Shown one piece after another: positions 49,165 through 57,706 of a stretch of 64,000 nt of DNA (positions are counted from its first letter, which is position 1; the number at the start of each line of letters is the position of its first letter). A model generated the notes under the pieces. That model was given only the letters and a program-made list of their open reading frames with translations. It was not told where the DNA came from and ran no database searches. Both the position numbers and the translations under genes were made by a program. The DNA is from Opitutia bacterium (GTDB lineage: Bacteria > Verrucomicrobiota > Verrucomicrobiia > Opitutales > Coraliomargaritaceae). Location: assembly GCA_029252625.1 (NCBI GenBank), contig JAQXBA010000066.1:1-64000 (forward strand), read 5' to 3'.

Positions 49165-50961
49165 CTAGTAAACGTCGCGCAGGTAGCGCTTGTCGGCTTT
49201 GAGCTGCTTGACGTAATCGGCGGCAGCTTCTTCGCTGAGGCCTCCCTCTTGGGCGATTACATCGTGCAATGCTTTATCGACATCATGGGCCATGCGGGTG
49301 GCATCACCACAGACGCAGAAAGAGGCGCCTTGTTCGAGCCACGCATACAGCTCTGTGGCGTTTTCACGCATGCGGTCCTGTACGTAAACTTTCTTTGCTT
49401 GGTCCCGGGAGAAGGCTACGTCGAGCTTGGTGAGTACACCATCGCTCAAGTAGCTTTGCCACTCGGTCTGATAGAGGAAGTCGGTCAAATAATGTTGATC
49501 GCCGAAGATGAGCCAGTTCTTGCCTGTGGCTTCGGTGGCTTGGCGCTCTTCGATAAATGCACGGAACGGAGCGATGCCAGTTCCAGGGCCGACCATGATG
49601 AGTGGCGCGTCTGGATTAGCCGGGACTTTGAAATGTTTGTTCGTTGTGACGAAGATGTCGACTTTACCACCTTCTTCTATGCGATCAGCGAGAAAGCTGG
49701 AACAGACCCCCTTACGTTGGCGACCATTGCTATCGTAACGGACGACGCCGACAGTCAGGTGAACCTCGCCAGGGTGTGCTTTTAGGCTCGATGCGATAGA
49801 GTAGAGGCGTGGCGGTAATTTCCGCATCGTGCTTGTGAGCTGGTTCGCTGTGATCTCGCTCGCGGGGAAGTCGACTAGCACATCAATGATTTCACGACCG
49901 TGAATGTAGTCATTCAGTTTTGCCTTGTTGGCCGGATCGATCAATTCAGCGAGTTGCTCATTTAGCGCAATTTCGTTGTAGCGCTTAAGCACCGGCAACG
50001 AGATCGCAGTCGCGTCAAGTTTGCGGGTGAGAGCGTCACTGAGTGTGCATTCACCGTCTTTAAGTGTGACTGTGGCACTTCCGTCGAGCTTGGTTGCTGC
50101 AAGGATCGTATCGACCACGTCTTGCGCATTATGAGGAATCACAGCCAGCGCGTCACCTGCTTCATATTCGAGGCCGGATCCTTCCAGGCTGAATTCGAGA
50201 TGGATTGTTTCCTTGGCTGAGCCTGCGCCATTGAGCATCACGCGCTCGGTGAGTTCAGATGGGAAAGGATTTTTGCGCGAATATTTGACTGTGGCAGTTG
50301 CTGGTGCTGTTGCCACACTGACTGGAGCAGCTGCTGGAGCGGCGAGGGCCGAAAGCGCGGCGATAGCGCCTGTGCTCCATGCTGCGTAGTCGTCGTCAAA
50401 ATCAACATCGCAGTCCTTGCGGTCGAACACGCGCTGTGCACCTAGGGCTTCGAGGCGGGCGTCGATATCGATGCCCATCTTGCAAAAATGCTCATAACTA
50501 GTATCGCCGAGGCCGAGTACCGAGAAACGAGTACCTTCTAGCCTTGGAGCTTGGTCGCTCATAAGTGTTTGGATGAAATCGATCGAATTTTCGGGGGGAT
50601 CGCCCTCGCCCCATGTGCTGACGAGCACAAGTAGGTTTTCGATACCCTTGAGCTTAGCTGGCTTAATGTCGCTCATGCTGACAGCCTTTGCTTTGAAGCA
50701 TGCCTTTGTCGCGGTTTTTACAGTTTGATCAGCAAGGCTTTCAGCGTTGCCGGACTCAGATCCGAACAAAACAGTTAATTTCGGCGCAGTCACAGACACA
50801 GCTGGCGCGGCGTCACCTTTAGCAACACGAAGGCCACCAAGAAAGCCTTCCATCCAAATTAATTGGTCGGGTTGCAGATTCGGTAAAAATCCATTCAGCC
50901 ATTGCAACTGGTCAGGTGAAAAGGGTGCTGTATTTGGAAGGAAATCGTCAGACTTGCTCAT
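49165..50961 (-). CDS. cysJ: Sulfite reductase [NADPH] flavoprotein alpha-subunit
   Basis: CysJ passes electrons from NADPH via FAD and FMN to CysI for reduction of sulfite to sulfide. The 598-residue form starts at ATG 50961 (MSKSDDFLPN). Flavodoxin domain: LFGSESGNAESLAD, STWGEGDPPENS, GLGDTSYEHFCKMG. FAD domain: PRLYSIASSL with the R-x-Y-S motif and G-V-C-S-S-F-L. NADPH domain: GPGTGIAPFRAFIEERQA, FGDQHYLTDF, YVQDRMRENA, VCGDATRMAHDVD, and the terminal aromatic in YLRDVY. It is divergent from cysI across a shared 205-bp promoter region. Confidence 0.95.
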   Translation of the reverse strand: MSKSDDFLPNTAPFSPDQLQWLNGFLPNLQPDQLIWMEGFLGGLRVAKGDAAPAVSVTAPKLTVLFGSESGNAESLADQTVKTATKACFKAKAVSMSDIKPAKLKGIENLLVLVSTWGEGDPPENSIDFIQTLMSDQAPRLEGTRFSVLGLGDTSYEHFCKMGIDIDARLEALGAQRVFDRKDCDVDFDDDYAAWSTGAIAALSALAAPAAAPVSVATAPATATVKYSRKNPFPSELTERVMLNGAGSAKETIHLEFSLEGSGLEYEAGDALAVIPHNAQDVVDTILAATKLDGSATVTLKDGECTLSDALTRKLDATAISLPVLKRYNEIALNEQLAELIDPANKAKLNDYIHGREIIDVLVDFPASEITANQLTSTMRKLPPRLYSIASSLKAHPGEVHLTVGVVRYDSNGRQRKGVCSSFLADRIEEGGKVDIFVTTNKHFKVPANPDAPLIMVGPGTGIAPFRAFIEERQATEATGKNWLIFGDQHYLTDFLYQTEWQSYLSDGVLTKLDVAFSRDQAKKVYVQDRMRENATELYAWLEQGASFCVCGDATRMAHDVDKALHDVIAQEGGLSEEAAADYVKQLKADKRYLRDVY

Positions 50962-51166
50962 GATAGTTCGCGGTTTGGAAAGTGTAGGGAATGAAAGCAT
51001 TGTACGACTGAAGTGCTAGTACGAATTCGTGCTTTTGATTCTTTTCTTAGGTTTATGAGTGACAAACTAAAGAAAGGAGCTAGGGTTAGTGCAAGTTTTA
51101 TCTGCGTATCCAGTAATCTTCGATATTTACAAGGGGCCGCTTAATGCATTTATTCCGAATTCTATT
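50962..51166. promoter_or_regulatory. Divergent promoter region of cysJ and cysI
   Basis: Both sulfite reductase genes start from this 205-bp segment, so one regulator could control both. A perfect palindrome ACGAATTCGT at 51021-51030 is the only symmetric element. Typical CysB or Rrf2 sites are not recognised. An in-frame upstream start for cysI at 51089 lies inside this region but is not conserved-looking. Confidence 0.4.
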
Positions 51167-52921
51167 ATGATTTCCGACAGTCAAACACCGCCGAAACTGC
51201 ACAAAAACGAAGGCATCAAAGATAGCAGCGACTATCTGCGTGGTACCATTCTCGAAGGGCTTGCCGATATCTCCACTGGTTCGATCGCAGCCGATGATCA
51301 GCAGTTGACTAAATTTCACGGTCTCTACCAGCAGGACGATCGCGATGTGCGCAGTGCACGACGCAAGCACAAGCTGGATAAGGCCTACTCATTCCTGTCT
51401 CGTATTTGTTTGCCGGGTGGTATCTGCACGGCTGAGCAGTGGATTCTCATGGATGAACTCGCTAACTACTGCGCATTTAACACCTTGAAGCTGACGACAC
51501 GTCAGGCCTTTCAGTTGCACGGTATCCTAAAGGGCAATCTAAAGGAGGTTATTAATCGTTGTAATGATGTGGCGATGACTACGCTTGCAGCCTGTGGTGA
51601 TGTGAATCGTAATGTGATGTGTAATCCCAACCCCTTTGCTTCCGAAGTACATGCTCAGGTGCAACAAATTACTGACGAGATCGACGCACACCTCAAGCCT
51701 CAGACACCAGCGTTTTCTGAAATGTGGCTTGATGGTAAGCCACTCAAACTGACTGTCCCTCAAGCAGTTGAGCGCTCTCTGGACTGTGGTGGCACTGATG
51801 TGGAGCCACTGTATGGTAAGACCTATCTGCCGCGTAAATTCAAGATCGCGGTGGCAGTTCCACCTTTTAACGACGTTGATATTTTTGCGAACTGCCTCGG
51901 CTTCATCGCAATCCTCGAAGATGACAAGCTCGCTGGTTTTAATGTGACTGTCGGTGGTGGCATGGGTATGACTCATGGCAATGAGAAGACCTTCCCGCGC
52001 TTGGCTAATGTCATGGGATTTTGCACCCCAGAGCAGGCAGTCGCAGTGGCAGAGAAAATCGTCACGATTCAACGCGATCACGGCAAACGCGAAGAGCGCA
52101 CCAACGCGCGTTTCAAATACACCGTCGAACGTTTCGGGGTAGACTGGATCCGCAACGAGCTTGAGTCACGTCTCGGTTACAAGCTAGAAGATGCGCGCGA
52201 TTATAAATTTACTAGCACGGGCGACCGCTACGGCTGGTGCGAAGGCACTAACGGCAAATGGAATCTCGGCCTTTTCATCGAAGGTGGTCGTATCGTTGAT
52301 ACTGACGGTAGCCCACTAAAGACTGGTATGCTCGAAATCGCCAAAGTGCACACCGGGGACTTCCGACTCACTGGTAATCAGAACGTGCTGATCGGCAATG
52401 TCGATGCCGCCGATAAAGACAAGATCGACGCACTCGTTGAACTATACAAGCTTGATGCCTACAAGACTGCATCCGGCATGCGTCGGAGCCAGATCGCTTG
52501 TGTCTCTTTGCCAACTTGTGGACTCGCACTTGCTGAGTCAGAACGCTATCTGCCAAGCTTGGTCACCGACCTTGAAGTCATTCTTGAAGAAGCGGGCCTG
52601 CGCGACGACGAGATCGTGATTCGCTCGACTGGTTGCCCGAATGGCTGTGGCCGTCCGTATCTCGGTGAGATCGGCCTGGTTGGTAAAGTTCCGGGCAAGT
52701 ATAACTTGTATCTCGGCGCTGGCTTTGACGGCGAACGCCTCAACAAGCTCTACCGCACTTCGATCACTCATGAGCAAATCATCGAAGAGCTTCGACCGCT
52801 CCTCCTTGCTTACGCCAAGGAGCGCAACGAAGCCGAACGCTTTGGTGACTTCGTGATCCGTAAGAACTACGTGAAAGCAACCACTGCAGGTAATAACTTT
52901 CACGCGAACGTAGCAGGGTAG
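51167..52921 (+). CDS. cysI: Sulfite reductase hemoprotein beta-subunit
   Basis: CysI carries siroheme and a 4Fe-4S cluster and reduces sulfite to sulfide by six electrons supplied by CysJ. The 584-residue protein from ATG 51167 has the nitrite/sulfite reductase duplicated ferredoxin-like fold. Cluster cysteines lie in CVSLPTCGLALAESERYLP (C-x5-C) and TGCPNGCGRPYLGEIGLVG (C-x3-C). The siroheme-binding arginines sit in LKLTTRQAFQLHG and nearby. ATG 51167 was preferred over an upstream start at 51089 because the conserved N-terminal block HKNEGIKDSSDYLRG follows it directly. Confidence 0.96.
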   Translation: MISDSQTPPKLHKNEGIKDSSDYLRGTILEGLADISTGSIAADDQQLTKFHGLYQQDDRDVRSARRKHKLDKAYSFLSRICLPGGICTAEQWILMDELANYCAFNTLKLTTRQAFQLHGILKGNLKEVINRCNDVAMTTLAACGDVNRNVMCNPNPFASEVHAQVQQITDEIDAHLKPQTPAFSEMWLDGKPLKLTVPQAVERSLDCGGTDVEPLYGKTYLPRKFKIAVAVPPFNDVDIFANCLGFIAILEDDKLAGFNVTVGGGMGMTHGNEKTFPRLANVMGFCTPEQAVAVAEKIVTIQRDHGKREERTNARFKYTVERFGVDWIRNELESRLGYKLEDARDYKFTSTGDRYGWCEGTNGKWNLGLFIEGGRIVDTDGSPLKTGMLEIAKVHTGDFRLTGNQNVLIGNVDAADKDKIDALVELYKLDAYKTASGMRRSQIACVSLPTCGLALAESERYLPSLVTDLEVILEEAGLRDDEIVIRSTGCPNGCGRPYLGEIGLVGKVPGKYNLYLGAGFDGERLNKLYRTSITHEQIIEELRPLLLAYAKERNEAERFGDFVIRKNYVKATTAGNNFHANVAG

Positions 52922-52948
52922 CTCGATCCGAACTAGCACTCAATTTTA

Positions 52949-52982
52949 TCAGCCAATGTTTCATCAGCATTGGCTGATTTTG
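52949..52982 (+). terminator. Rho-independent terminator of cysI
   Basis: TCAGCCAATG pairs perfectly with CATTGGCTGA around a 9-nt loop, followed by TTTT. It lies 28 bp after the cysI stop codon. Confidence 0.9.
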
Positions 52983-53052
52983 CCTGCTCTGTTAAATATA
53001 AATTGCGGATTCAGTGAAAACGTCGGAGCGTTCTTCTGCGGAAATCTTCTTA

Positions 53053-53700
53053 ATGTCCTACTCTAGCATCGCGCGATTTTATAAACTGATCGAATCAGTA
53101 ACGATCGGAGGTTCGTTGCTAGATGCACGGCTTGCCCACCTCCAGCGTCTTACTAAAGGGCCTGCGATTCAGCACGCTCTCTTAGTGGGTGAGGGCAATG
53201 GCTCTTTTCTACTTCCGTTCGTTCAGCAGTTTCCCAATACACTGATTACTGTGCTCGATGAAAGCGTTGCGATGTTGCGGGTGGCACGAAATCGGCTCGA
53301 AGCCGCAGGCATCGACACCGCTCACATTACCTTTCAGCAGGCGGATATGACTACTGAGAAGTTGGCTGAAGGTCGCTACGATTTGATCGTCACGCTGTTT
53401 TTTTTCGATAATTTCGATGCCGCCACCGTTCGTCGGGTCGTGTCAGTTCTTGAGCGAGTCAGCACGCCGTCCGCCCAGTGGTTGCTCTCGGACTTTCAGA
53501 TTCCCACTAGTGGTTGGCGACGACTCCGCGCCCGTATCTGGCTCACTATTTTATATGCCTTCTTTCGCTGCGTGGCAAAAATCCCCGCCCGCACTGTGCC
53601 GCCCGCTGAGGCCATCCTAGCTGCAAGCAGTTTTAAGCAGGTCGCTCGTCAAACCTATAGCGCCGAAATGCTTTACAGCACGCTGTATGAGCGGGCGTGA
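53053..53700 (+). CDS. Class I SAM-dependent methyltransferase
   Basis: The 215-residue protein from ATG 53053 has a Rossmann methyltransferase core: motif I HALLVGEGNGSFLLPF, motif II acidic end V-L-D-E-S, motif III FQQADMTT, and motif IV DLIVTLFFFDNFD. A GTG at 53014 would add 13 residues. The C-terminal hydrophobic helix ARIWLTILYAFFRCVAKI followed by PARTVPP suggests membrane association, as in lipid or quinone methyltransferases. The substrate is unknown. It stands alone after the cysI terminator. Confidence 0.8.
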   Translation: MSYSSIARFYKLIESVTIGGSLLDARLAHLQRLTKGPAIQHALLVGEGNGSFLLPFVQQFPNTLITVLDESVAMLRVARNRLEAAGIDTAHITFQQADMTTEKLAEGRYDLIVTLFFFDNFDAATVRRVVSVLERVSTPSAQWLLSDFQIPTSGWRRLRARIWLTILYAFFRCVAKIPARTVPPAEAILAASSFKQVARQTYSAEMLYSTLYERA

Positions 53701-54070
53701 TCCGGATCTTGGGATTGGAATAAAGCTAGTCACTGCGGGTATTTGTCGCGAATGGATTATGCTAATCCGATTGGATTTTTCGATTCCGAGCCTTTGTGCA
53801 TGTGTGTTGTCAGGGAGTGAGGTCAACCCGCTCTCAGTGTTGGTGGACGTGGGATATGTCGCCGACACCCTTTCAACTAATTATTGTAGCGAAGCGGATC
53901 GTTTTTATTGGTAGATACAGCACTGGTTTTTCAGTAATTAACCATCTATCTAAAAATAATAATAAATAACTGGAACTTCTTTACCGGAGCGGATACTACA
54001 CATGCAGTCATGCAAATCATGGCTTTTTCATATGTTAGTTAGGGGTAACTAGTAAGGTAAAAAACAAACT

Positions 54071-54096
54071 CCCCGCTTCTCTTCGGAGGGGCGGGG
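54071..54096 (-). terminator. 11-bp hairpin with UUCG tetraloop
   Basis: CCCCGCTTCTC pairs with GAGGGGCGGGG (two G-U pairs) around TTCG. On the minus strand it is followed by a T-rich tail (AGTTTGTTTTTT); on the plus strand only by TTTAAT. It may terminate from both sides. Confidence 0.7.
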
Positions 54097-54155
54097 TTTA
54101 ATGTGTGCTTGGCTTGATTGCTAATGTAGATAATATGGGAGGCGAGGCTCTATAT

Positions 54156-54190
54156 GGCCAATAAGTAATTATTGGCCTTTATTCTTTTAT
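54156..54190 (+). terminator. 9-bp hairpin with GUAA tetraloop and T-rich tail
   Basis: GGCCAATAA pairs perfectly with TTATTGGCC around the GNRA-type loop GTAA, followed by TTTATTCTTTT. It is a plus-strand terminator without an adjacent plus-strand gene. Confidence 0.75.
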
Positions 54191-54390
54191 GCGATAAGCC
54201 TCTTTTTTCCTGAGCATTTTTGTGGAAATTTTTTGATTTTATTTTTTCGTCATGTGATTTTGCCATAAAACTTGCCGGTTTTAGGGAATCTAGGAATAGG
54301 TGTGTAGCTTAGTCGATTTGTATTCCACAGTAAGTTCAGGCTATCGGATATTAAAGTAGCTATTTATTAATTAGTCATTATGGGGAAAGC

Positions 54391-54419
54391 AAAAAAAGGC
54401 GCTCTATAAAAGAGCGCCT
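54391..54419 (-). terminator. Terminator of the small lipoprotein gene
   Basis: On the minus strand AGGCGCTC pairs with GAGCGCCT around a 7-nt loop, followed by a run of T, 27 bp after the lipoprotein stop. Confidence 0.9.
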
Positions 54420-54445
54420 GTGGTATTAAACCTGATTGGACTATC

Positions 54446-54607
54446 TTAGTCTGAAAGACCTTTGACTGCGTCAGCAGCCTTGTCGCCTGCTTCTTCAACC
54501 GCATCTGCTGCTTTGTCTGCATCGCTTTTTTCGCCGCAACCTGTGAGGAAACTAGCACTTGCCAGTGCCATGATAGAGAAGAGTAGCGTGATTTTTTTGA
54601 GTTTCAT
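54446..54607 (-). CDS. Small alanine/lysine/aspartate-rich lipoprotein
   Basis: A 53-residue reading frame begins with a lipoprotein signal, MKLKKITLLFSIMALASA, and lipobox FLTGC with the lipidated Cys at residue 24. The mature 30 residues are a charged amphipathic helix with an internal repeat, DKAADAVEEAG then DKAADAVKG. It resembles entericidin-like or Lpp-like small envelope lipoproteins in design, but no family can be named. Signal peptide, lipobox and a strong dedicated terminator together make it a real gene. No clear ribosome site is visible. Confidence 0.85.
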   Translation of the reverse strand: MKLKKITLLFSIMALASASFLTGCGEKSDADKAADAVEEAGDKAADAVKGLSD

Positions 54608-54824
54608 AATAATATGTATATACGTAGGTTGATGATGATTTAGACCTGAATTAGTCTAAATATTAGTTGTTCAATATGCAGTTAGGATTTTTGGATGTCA
54701 ATAGTAGTCGTTAGTGTCTATCAGTTTAATAATGAGATTTAATTCTATGTATGGGAGAGACTTATGTATATTGTAGGTTTTACGGAGTTGACGTAAACAC
54801 AATCTGCATGCACGCAATTATGCT

Positions 54825-55883
54825 ATGAATTTTTCGTTGGAAGGTCTGAGCTATGAGGCGCTCGAGGCACAGCTTGCAGAATCAGGAGTCAACCCAGTGC
54901 ACGCCAAGCCGCTGTTTCGAGCCGTGCATCGTCGGCTGCTTCGAAATGATTTAGATTCAGCGGAAGGCGTGCTTCCACCGCTTCAGCGTTGGTTGGCGAG
55001 TGAGCAAGCAGCCAAATCCTGTGCAATGGAACTAGTTGGGGATACCTCCAGTGCGGACGGATTTACGCGCAAGTATCTTCTGCGTCTGCACGATGGTGCC
55101 GAAGTCGAGTCCGTGCAGATGGGCTTCCCAGGGCGCTATACCGCATGCCTAAGCAGTCAGGTTGGTTGTGCCATGGGCTGTGTCTTTTGTGCCACTGGGC
55201 AGATGGGATTTTCGCGGCATTTAACTGCTAGTGAGATCGTGGCACAGGTGCATCAGGTCGAACGTGAACTGCGCCGCACACAGGGTGGCACAATTCGCAA
55301 TATTGTGATGATGGGAATGGGGGAGCCCTTGCATAATTTTGAGCCAACCATGGAGGCGCTAGATATTATCACCGATAACCGTGGCCTAAATATTGGCCCC
55401 GCGCGTGTCGCGATTAGCACGGTTGGCTATATTCCAGGCATTCGGAAGCTCACGCGTCATTCGAAACGCTATTCACTGGCGGTGAGCTTGCATGGCGCCA
55501 GTGATGAAGAACGCGGACAATTGATACCGCTGAATAAGCGTTGGCCGTTGGTTGAATTACTTGATGCGTGCCGTGAATATTCGGCACTAAAGCGTGCTCG
55601 TGTCTTCTTTGCCTGGACTTTGATCGGCGGCGTCAATGATAGCGATGATCATGCGCAGCGGCTGGTCGACATATTGAAAGGGATGGACGCACACGTGAAT
55701 TTGATTCCGCTCAATCCGACTGAAGGCTACAAGGAGCAAGCGCCTGGAGAGGAGCGCGTACGCGCTTTTCAACAAATCATTCAAGACGCAGGCCTTCCGA
55801 GTACGGTGCGTCAGCGCCGCGGGATTGATGTTGCGGCTGGCTGTGGTCAGTTGAAGGCGCAGCGCGTGAAGCGAACACGCTGA
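54825..55883 (+). CDS. rlmN: Dual-specificity RNA methyltransferase RlmN
   Basis: This radical-SAM enzyme methylates C2 of A2503 in 23S rRNA and A37 of certain tRNAs. The 352-residue protein has the cluster motif C-A-M-G-C-V-F-C in GCAMGCVFCATGQMGFSRHL, the GMGEPLHNF motif, AISTVGYIPGI, AVSLHGASDEERGQLIPLN and the catalytic Cys near the end in GIDVAAGCGQL. The mechanistic Cys pair is therefore complete. The N-terminal helical domain L-E-A-Q-L-A-E-S-G is typical. It stands alone on the plus strand. Confidence 0.95.
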   Translation: MNFSLEGLSYEALEAQLAESGVNPVHAKPLFRAVHRRLLRNDLDSAEGVLPPLQRWLASEQAAKSCAMELVGDTSSADGFTRKYLLRLHDGAEVESVQMGFPGRYTACLSSQVGCAMGCVFCATGQMGFSRHLTASEIVAQVHQVERELRRTQGGTIRNIVMMGMGEPLHNFEPTMEALDIITDNRGLNIGPARVAISTVGYIPGIRKLTRHSKRYSLAVSLHGASDEERGQLIPLNKRWPLVELLDACREYSALKRARVFFAWTLIGGVNDSDDHAQRLVDILKGMDAHVNLIPLNPTEGYKEQAPGEERVRAFQQIIQDAGLPSTVRQRRGIDVAAGCGQLKAQRVKRTR

Positions 55884-55926
55884 TGTTTTTTAACCGCGCC
55901 GAAGGTCCTCCGAAAGTGGCGTAGTC

Positions 55927-55973
55927 ATTACGCGGATTATTAGGATGATCCTGACCCGTGTTATTCGCGTAAT
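55927..55973. repeat. 8-bp inverted repeat between convergent rlmN and DAHP synthase genes
   Basis: ATTACGCG and CGCGTAAT are separated by 31 nt that contain a further small hairpin AGGAT/ATCCT. Its position between convergent genes suggests a transcript-end structure. Confidence 0.45.
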
Positions 55974-55989
55974 CTATGCTTATCAAATA

Positions 55990-57051
55990 CTACACCACGC
56001 GGCGTGTCTGCACGGCTTGTGCTAGCTCTTCGAGGATCGCTGCAGTGGCTGGCATGTCGATGCATTCGTCGGTGATGCTTTGGCCGTAGGTGTTGGCGCC
56101 ATTTGCGACGTAGTTTTGGCGTCCAGCGACGAGGTGGCTTTCGAGCATGACGCCAGCAATGCCGTGTTGGCCTGCTGAGATTTGTTCGGCAAGTGTGCTG
56201 GCTACGACGGTTTGTCGCGTGTAGTCTTTGTTACTGTTGCCGTGACTGCAGTCGACGATCAGCTTTTGTGGCAAATCGACGGCGGCGAGATGCTCTAAGA
56301 TCGGTTCGATATCTTTGGCCTCGTAGTTCGGACCTGTACGGTTGCCGCCACGTAGAATTAGGTGTGCTGATGAGTTGCCTGTTGTTTGAAAGATTGCGGT
56401 CACACCTTGCTTAGTGACGGACGGAAACCAGTGTGGTTGAGCCGCAGAACGCACCGCATCAATTGCGATTTGTACGTTGCCACTGGTGCCGTTTTTGAAG
56501 CCGACTGGCATGGATAGCCCAGAGGCGAGTTCGCGGTGGACTTGGCTCTCGGTGGTGCGTGCGCCGATCGCAGACCATGCGATAGCATCTGCAATAAACT
56601 GTGGAATGATGGTGTCGAGGAATTCGGCACCAGTCGGTAGTCCGAGTTCGCAAATGTCGACCAGTAGTTTGCGGCCGATGCGTAAGCCGGAGTTGATCTC
56701 GAAGCTGCCGTCGATGCTGGGGTCATTAATGAGCCCCTTCCAGCCAACTACGGTACGTGGCTTTTCGAAATACACACGCATGATCACTTGCAAGTCAGCC
56801 TGATACTTTTCAGCCAGTGGAAGCAGTTGCTTAGCATATTCAATTGCCGCTTTGGTATCGTGAATCGAGCAGGGACCGACTATGACGATCAGGCGATCGT
56901 CTGTGCCATTAAGAATGGCTTCGCTCTCAGCGCGCCCGTTCTCAACTACAGCTGTTGCTTTTTCGGTGAGCGGAATTTCCTCAATCAGTATTGCTGGTGG
57001 CAAGAGTGGGCGGTTGCCGGCGATACGGCGGTTGTCGTGTGTTGTAGACAT
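55990..57051 (-). CDS. 3-deoxy-7-phosphoheptulonate (DAHP) synthase, class I
   Basis: The enzyme condenses phosphoenolpyruvate and erythrose 4-phosphate, opening the shikimate pathway to aromatic amino acids. The 353-residue protein is of the AroF/AroG/AroH type. Conserved blocks are IVGPCSIHDTKAAIEYA (metal Cys), MRVYFEKPRTVVGWKGLIND, GARTTESQVHRELASGL, PVGFKNGTSG, IVDCSHGNSNKDY and GVMLESHLVAGRQ. Which amino acid inhibits it cannot be read from sequence by eye. It is the last gene of a likely operon with hpt and ffh (gaps 53 and 35 bp). Confidence 0.94.
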   Translation of the reverse strand: MSTTHDNRRIAGNRPLLPPAILIEEIPLTEKATAVVENGRAESEAILNGTDDRLIVIVGPCSIHDTKAAIEYAKQLLPLAEKYQADLQVIMRVYFEKPRTVVGWKGLINDPSIDGSFEINSGLRIGRKLLVDICELGLPTGAEFLDTIIPQFIADAIAWSAIGARTTESQVHRELASGLSMPVGFKNGTSGNVQIAIDAVRSAAQPHWFPSVTKQGVTAIFQTTGNSSAHLILRGGNRTGPNYEAKDIEPILEHLAAVDLPQKLIVDCSHGNSNKDYTRQTVVASTLAEQISAGQHGIAGVMLESHLVAGRQNYVANGANTYGQSITDECIDMPATAAILEELAQAVQTRRVV

Positions 57052-57104
57052 ATGTCAGCGAGAGAATGGAGTGCTATCAGACTTAAGTGAAGTGTTACTG
57101 AAGA

Positions 57105-57671
57105 TTAAATGCTTTGGTGTTCGGGTTTTAGGACACCAATACAAGGGAGCTGTCGGTAGCGCTCCGCGAAGTCGAGGCCGTAGCCGACGACGAACTCATC
57201 GGGAATTTCGAAACCCACGAAATCTGCTTCGAATTCAACTGCGCGGCGGGCCTTCTTGTCGAGGAGCACACAGGTTTTGAGGCTGGCTGGATTCATGCTC
57301 TGTAGGACTTTGGAAACTGCGGCGAGTGTATTGCCGGTGTCGAGAATGTCGTCCATTAGTAGCACATCGACACCTTCAATGTTGAGGCGAATGCGGTCGA
57401 TGATTTCTGGCGCTTGCTCGGGCGATGCACTGTTGTGATAGCTTGAGACTCGGATGCAGTCGAGTTGTAATGGAATATTTAGCTGTCGAATGATGTCGGC
57501 GACAAAGATCACCGCACCATTGATAATTGCGATGACAGCGATGTCACGACCGGCATAGGCTGTATTGATCTCAGCACCTAGCTTTTTCAGTCGCGTGTTA
57601 ATTTGCTCTTCAGACAGCAGAACGCTGGCGAGATCGTCGAGTGGAGAGGAGGGGGGATTGTCTCTTAGCAT
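57105..57671 (-). CDS. hpt: Hypoxanthine phosphoribosyltransferase
   Basis: Hpt salvages hypoxanthine (and guanine) with PRPP to IMP/GMP. The 188-residue protein shows [20 protein letters not shown], the PRPP-binding loop [17 protein letters not shown], the base-binding K-K-A-R-R-A-V-E-F and the closing [13 protein letters not shown]. It lies 35 bp after ffh and 53 bp before the DAHP synthase gene. With punA and the adenosine deaminase-family protein it completes a purine salvage route. Confidence 0.93.
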   Translation of the reverse strand: MLRDNPPSSPLDDLASVLLSEEQINTRLKKLGAEINTAYAGRDIAVIAIINGAVIFVADIIRQLNIPLQLDCIRVSSYHNSASPEQAPEIIDRIRLNIEGVDVLLMDDILDTGNTLAAVSKVLQSMNPASLKTCVLLDKKARRAVEFEADFVGFEIPDEFVVGYGLDFAERYRQLPCIGVLKPEHQSI

Positions 57672-57706
57672 GGCGTGTTTGGCTTGGCCCTAAAACCCGC
57701 ATATGG

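Larger units (their letters stand above)
53701..54390. other. Gene-poor stretch with several RNA hairpins
   Basis: No convincing protein gene lies here; the frame 53687-53914 overlaps the methyltransferase end and resembles nothing. Symmetric elements are GGATTA-TGC-TAATCC (53754-53768, followed by GATTGGATTTTT), the UUCG-capped hairpin at 54071-54096, and the GUAA-capped hairpin at 54156-54177. The dense hairpins some 400 bp past the last gene make a small RNA plausible between about 53930 and 54190. Confidence 0.4.

Noticed and set aside
53687-53914. 75-codon plus-strand frame at the methyltransferase end
   Set aside because: Overlaps the real gene's stop in another frame and contains no domain.
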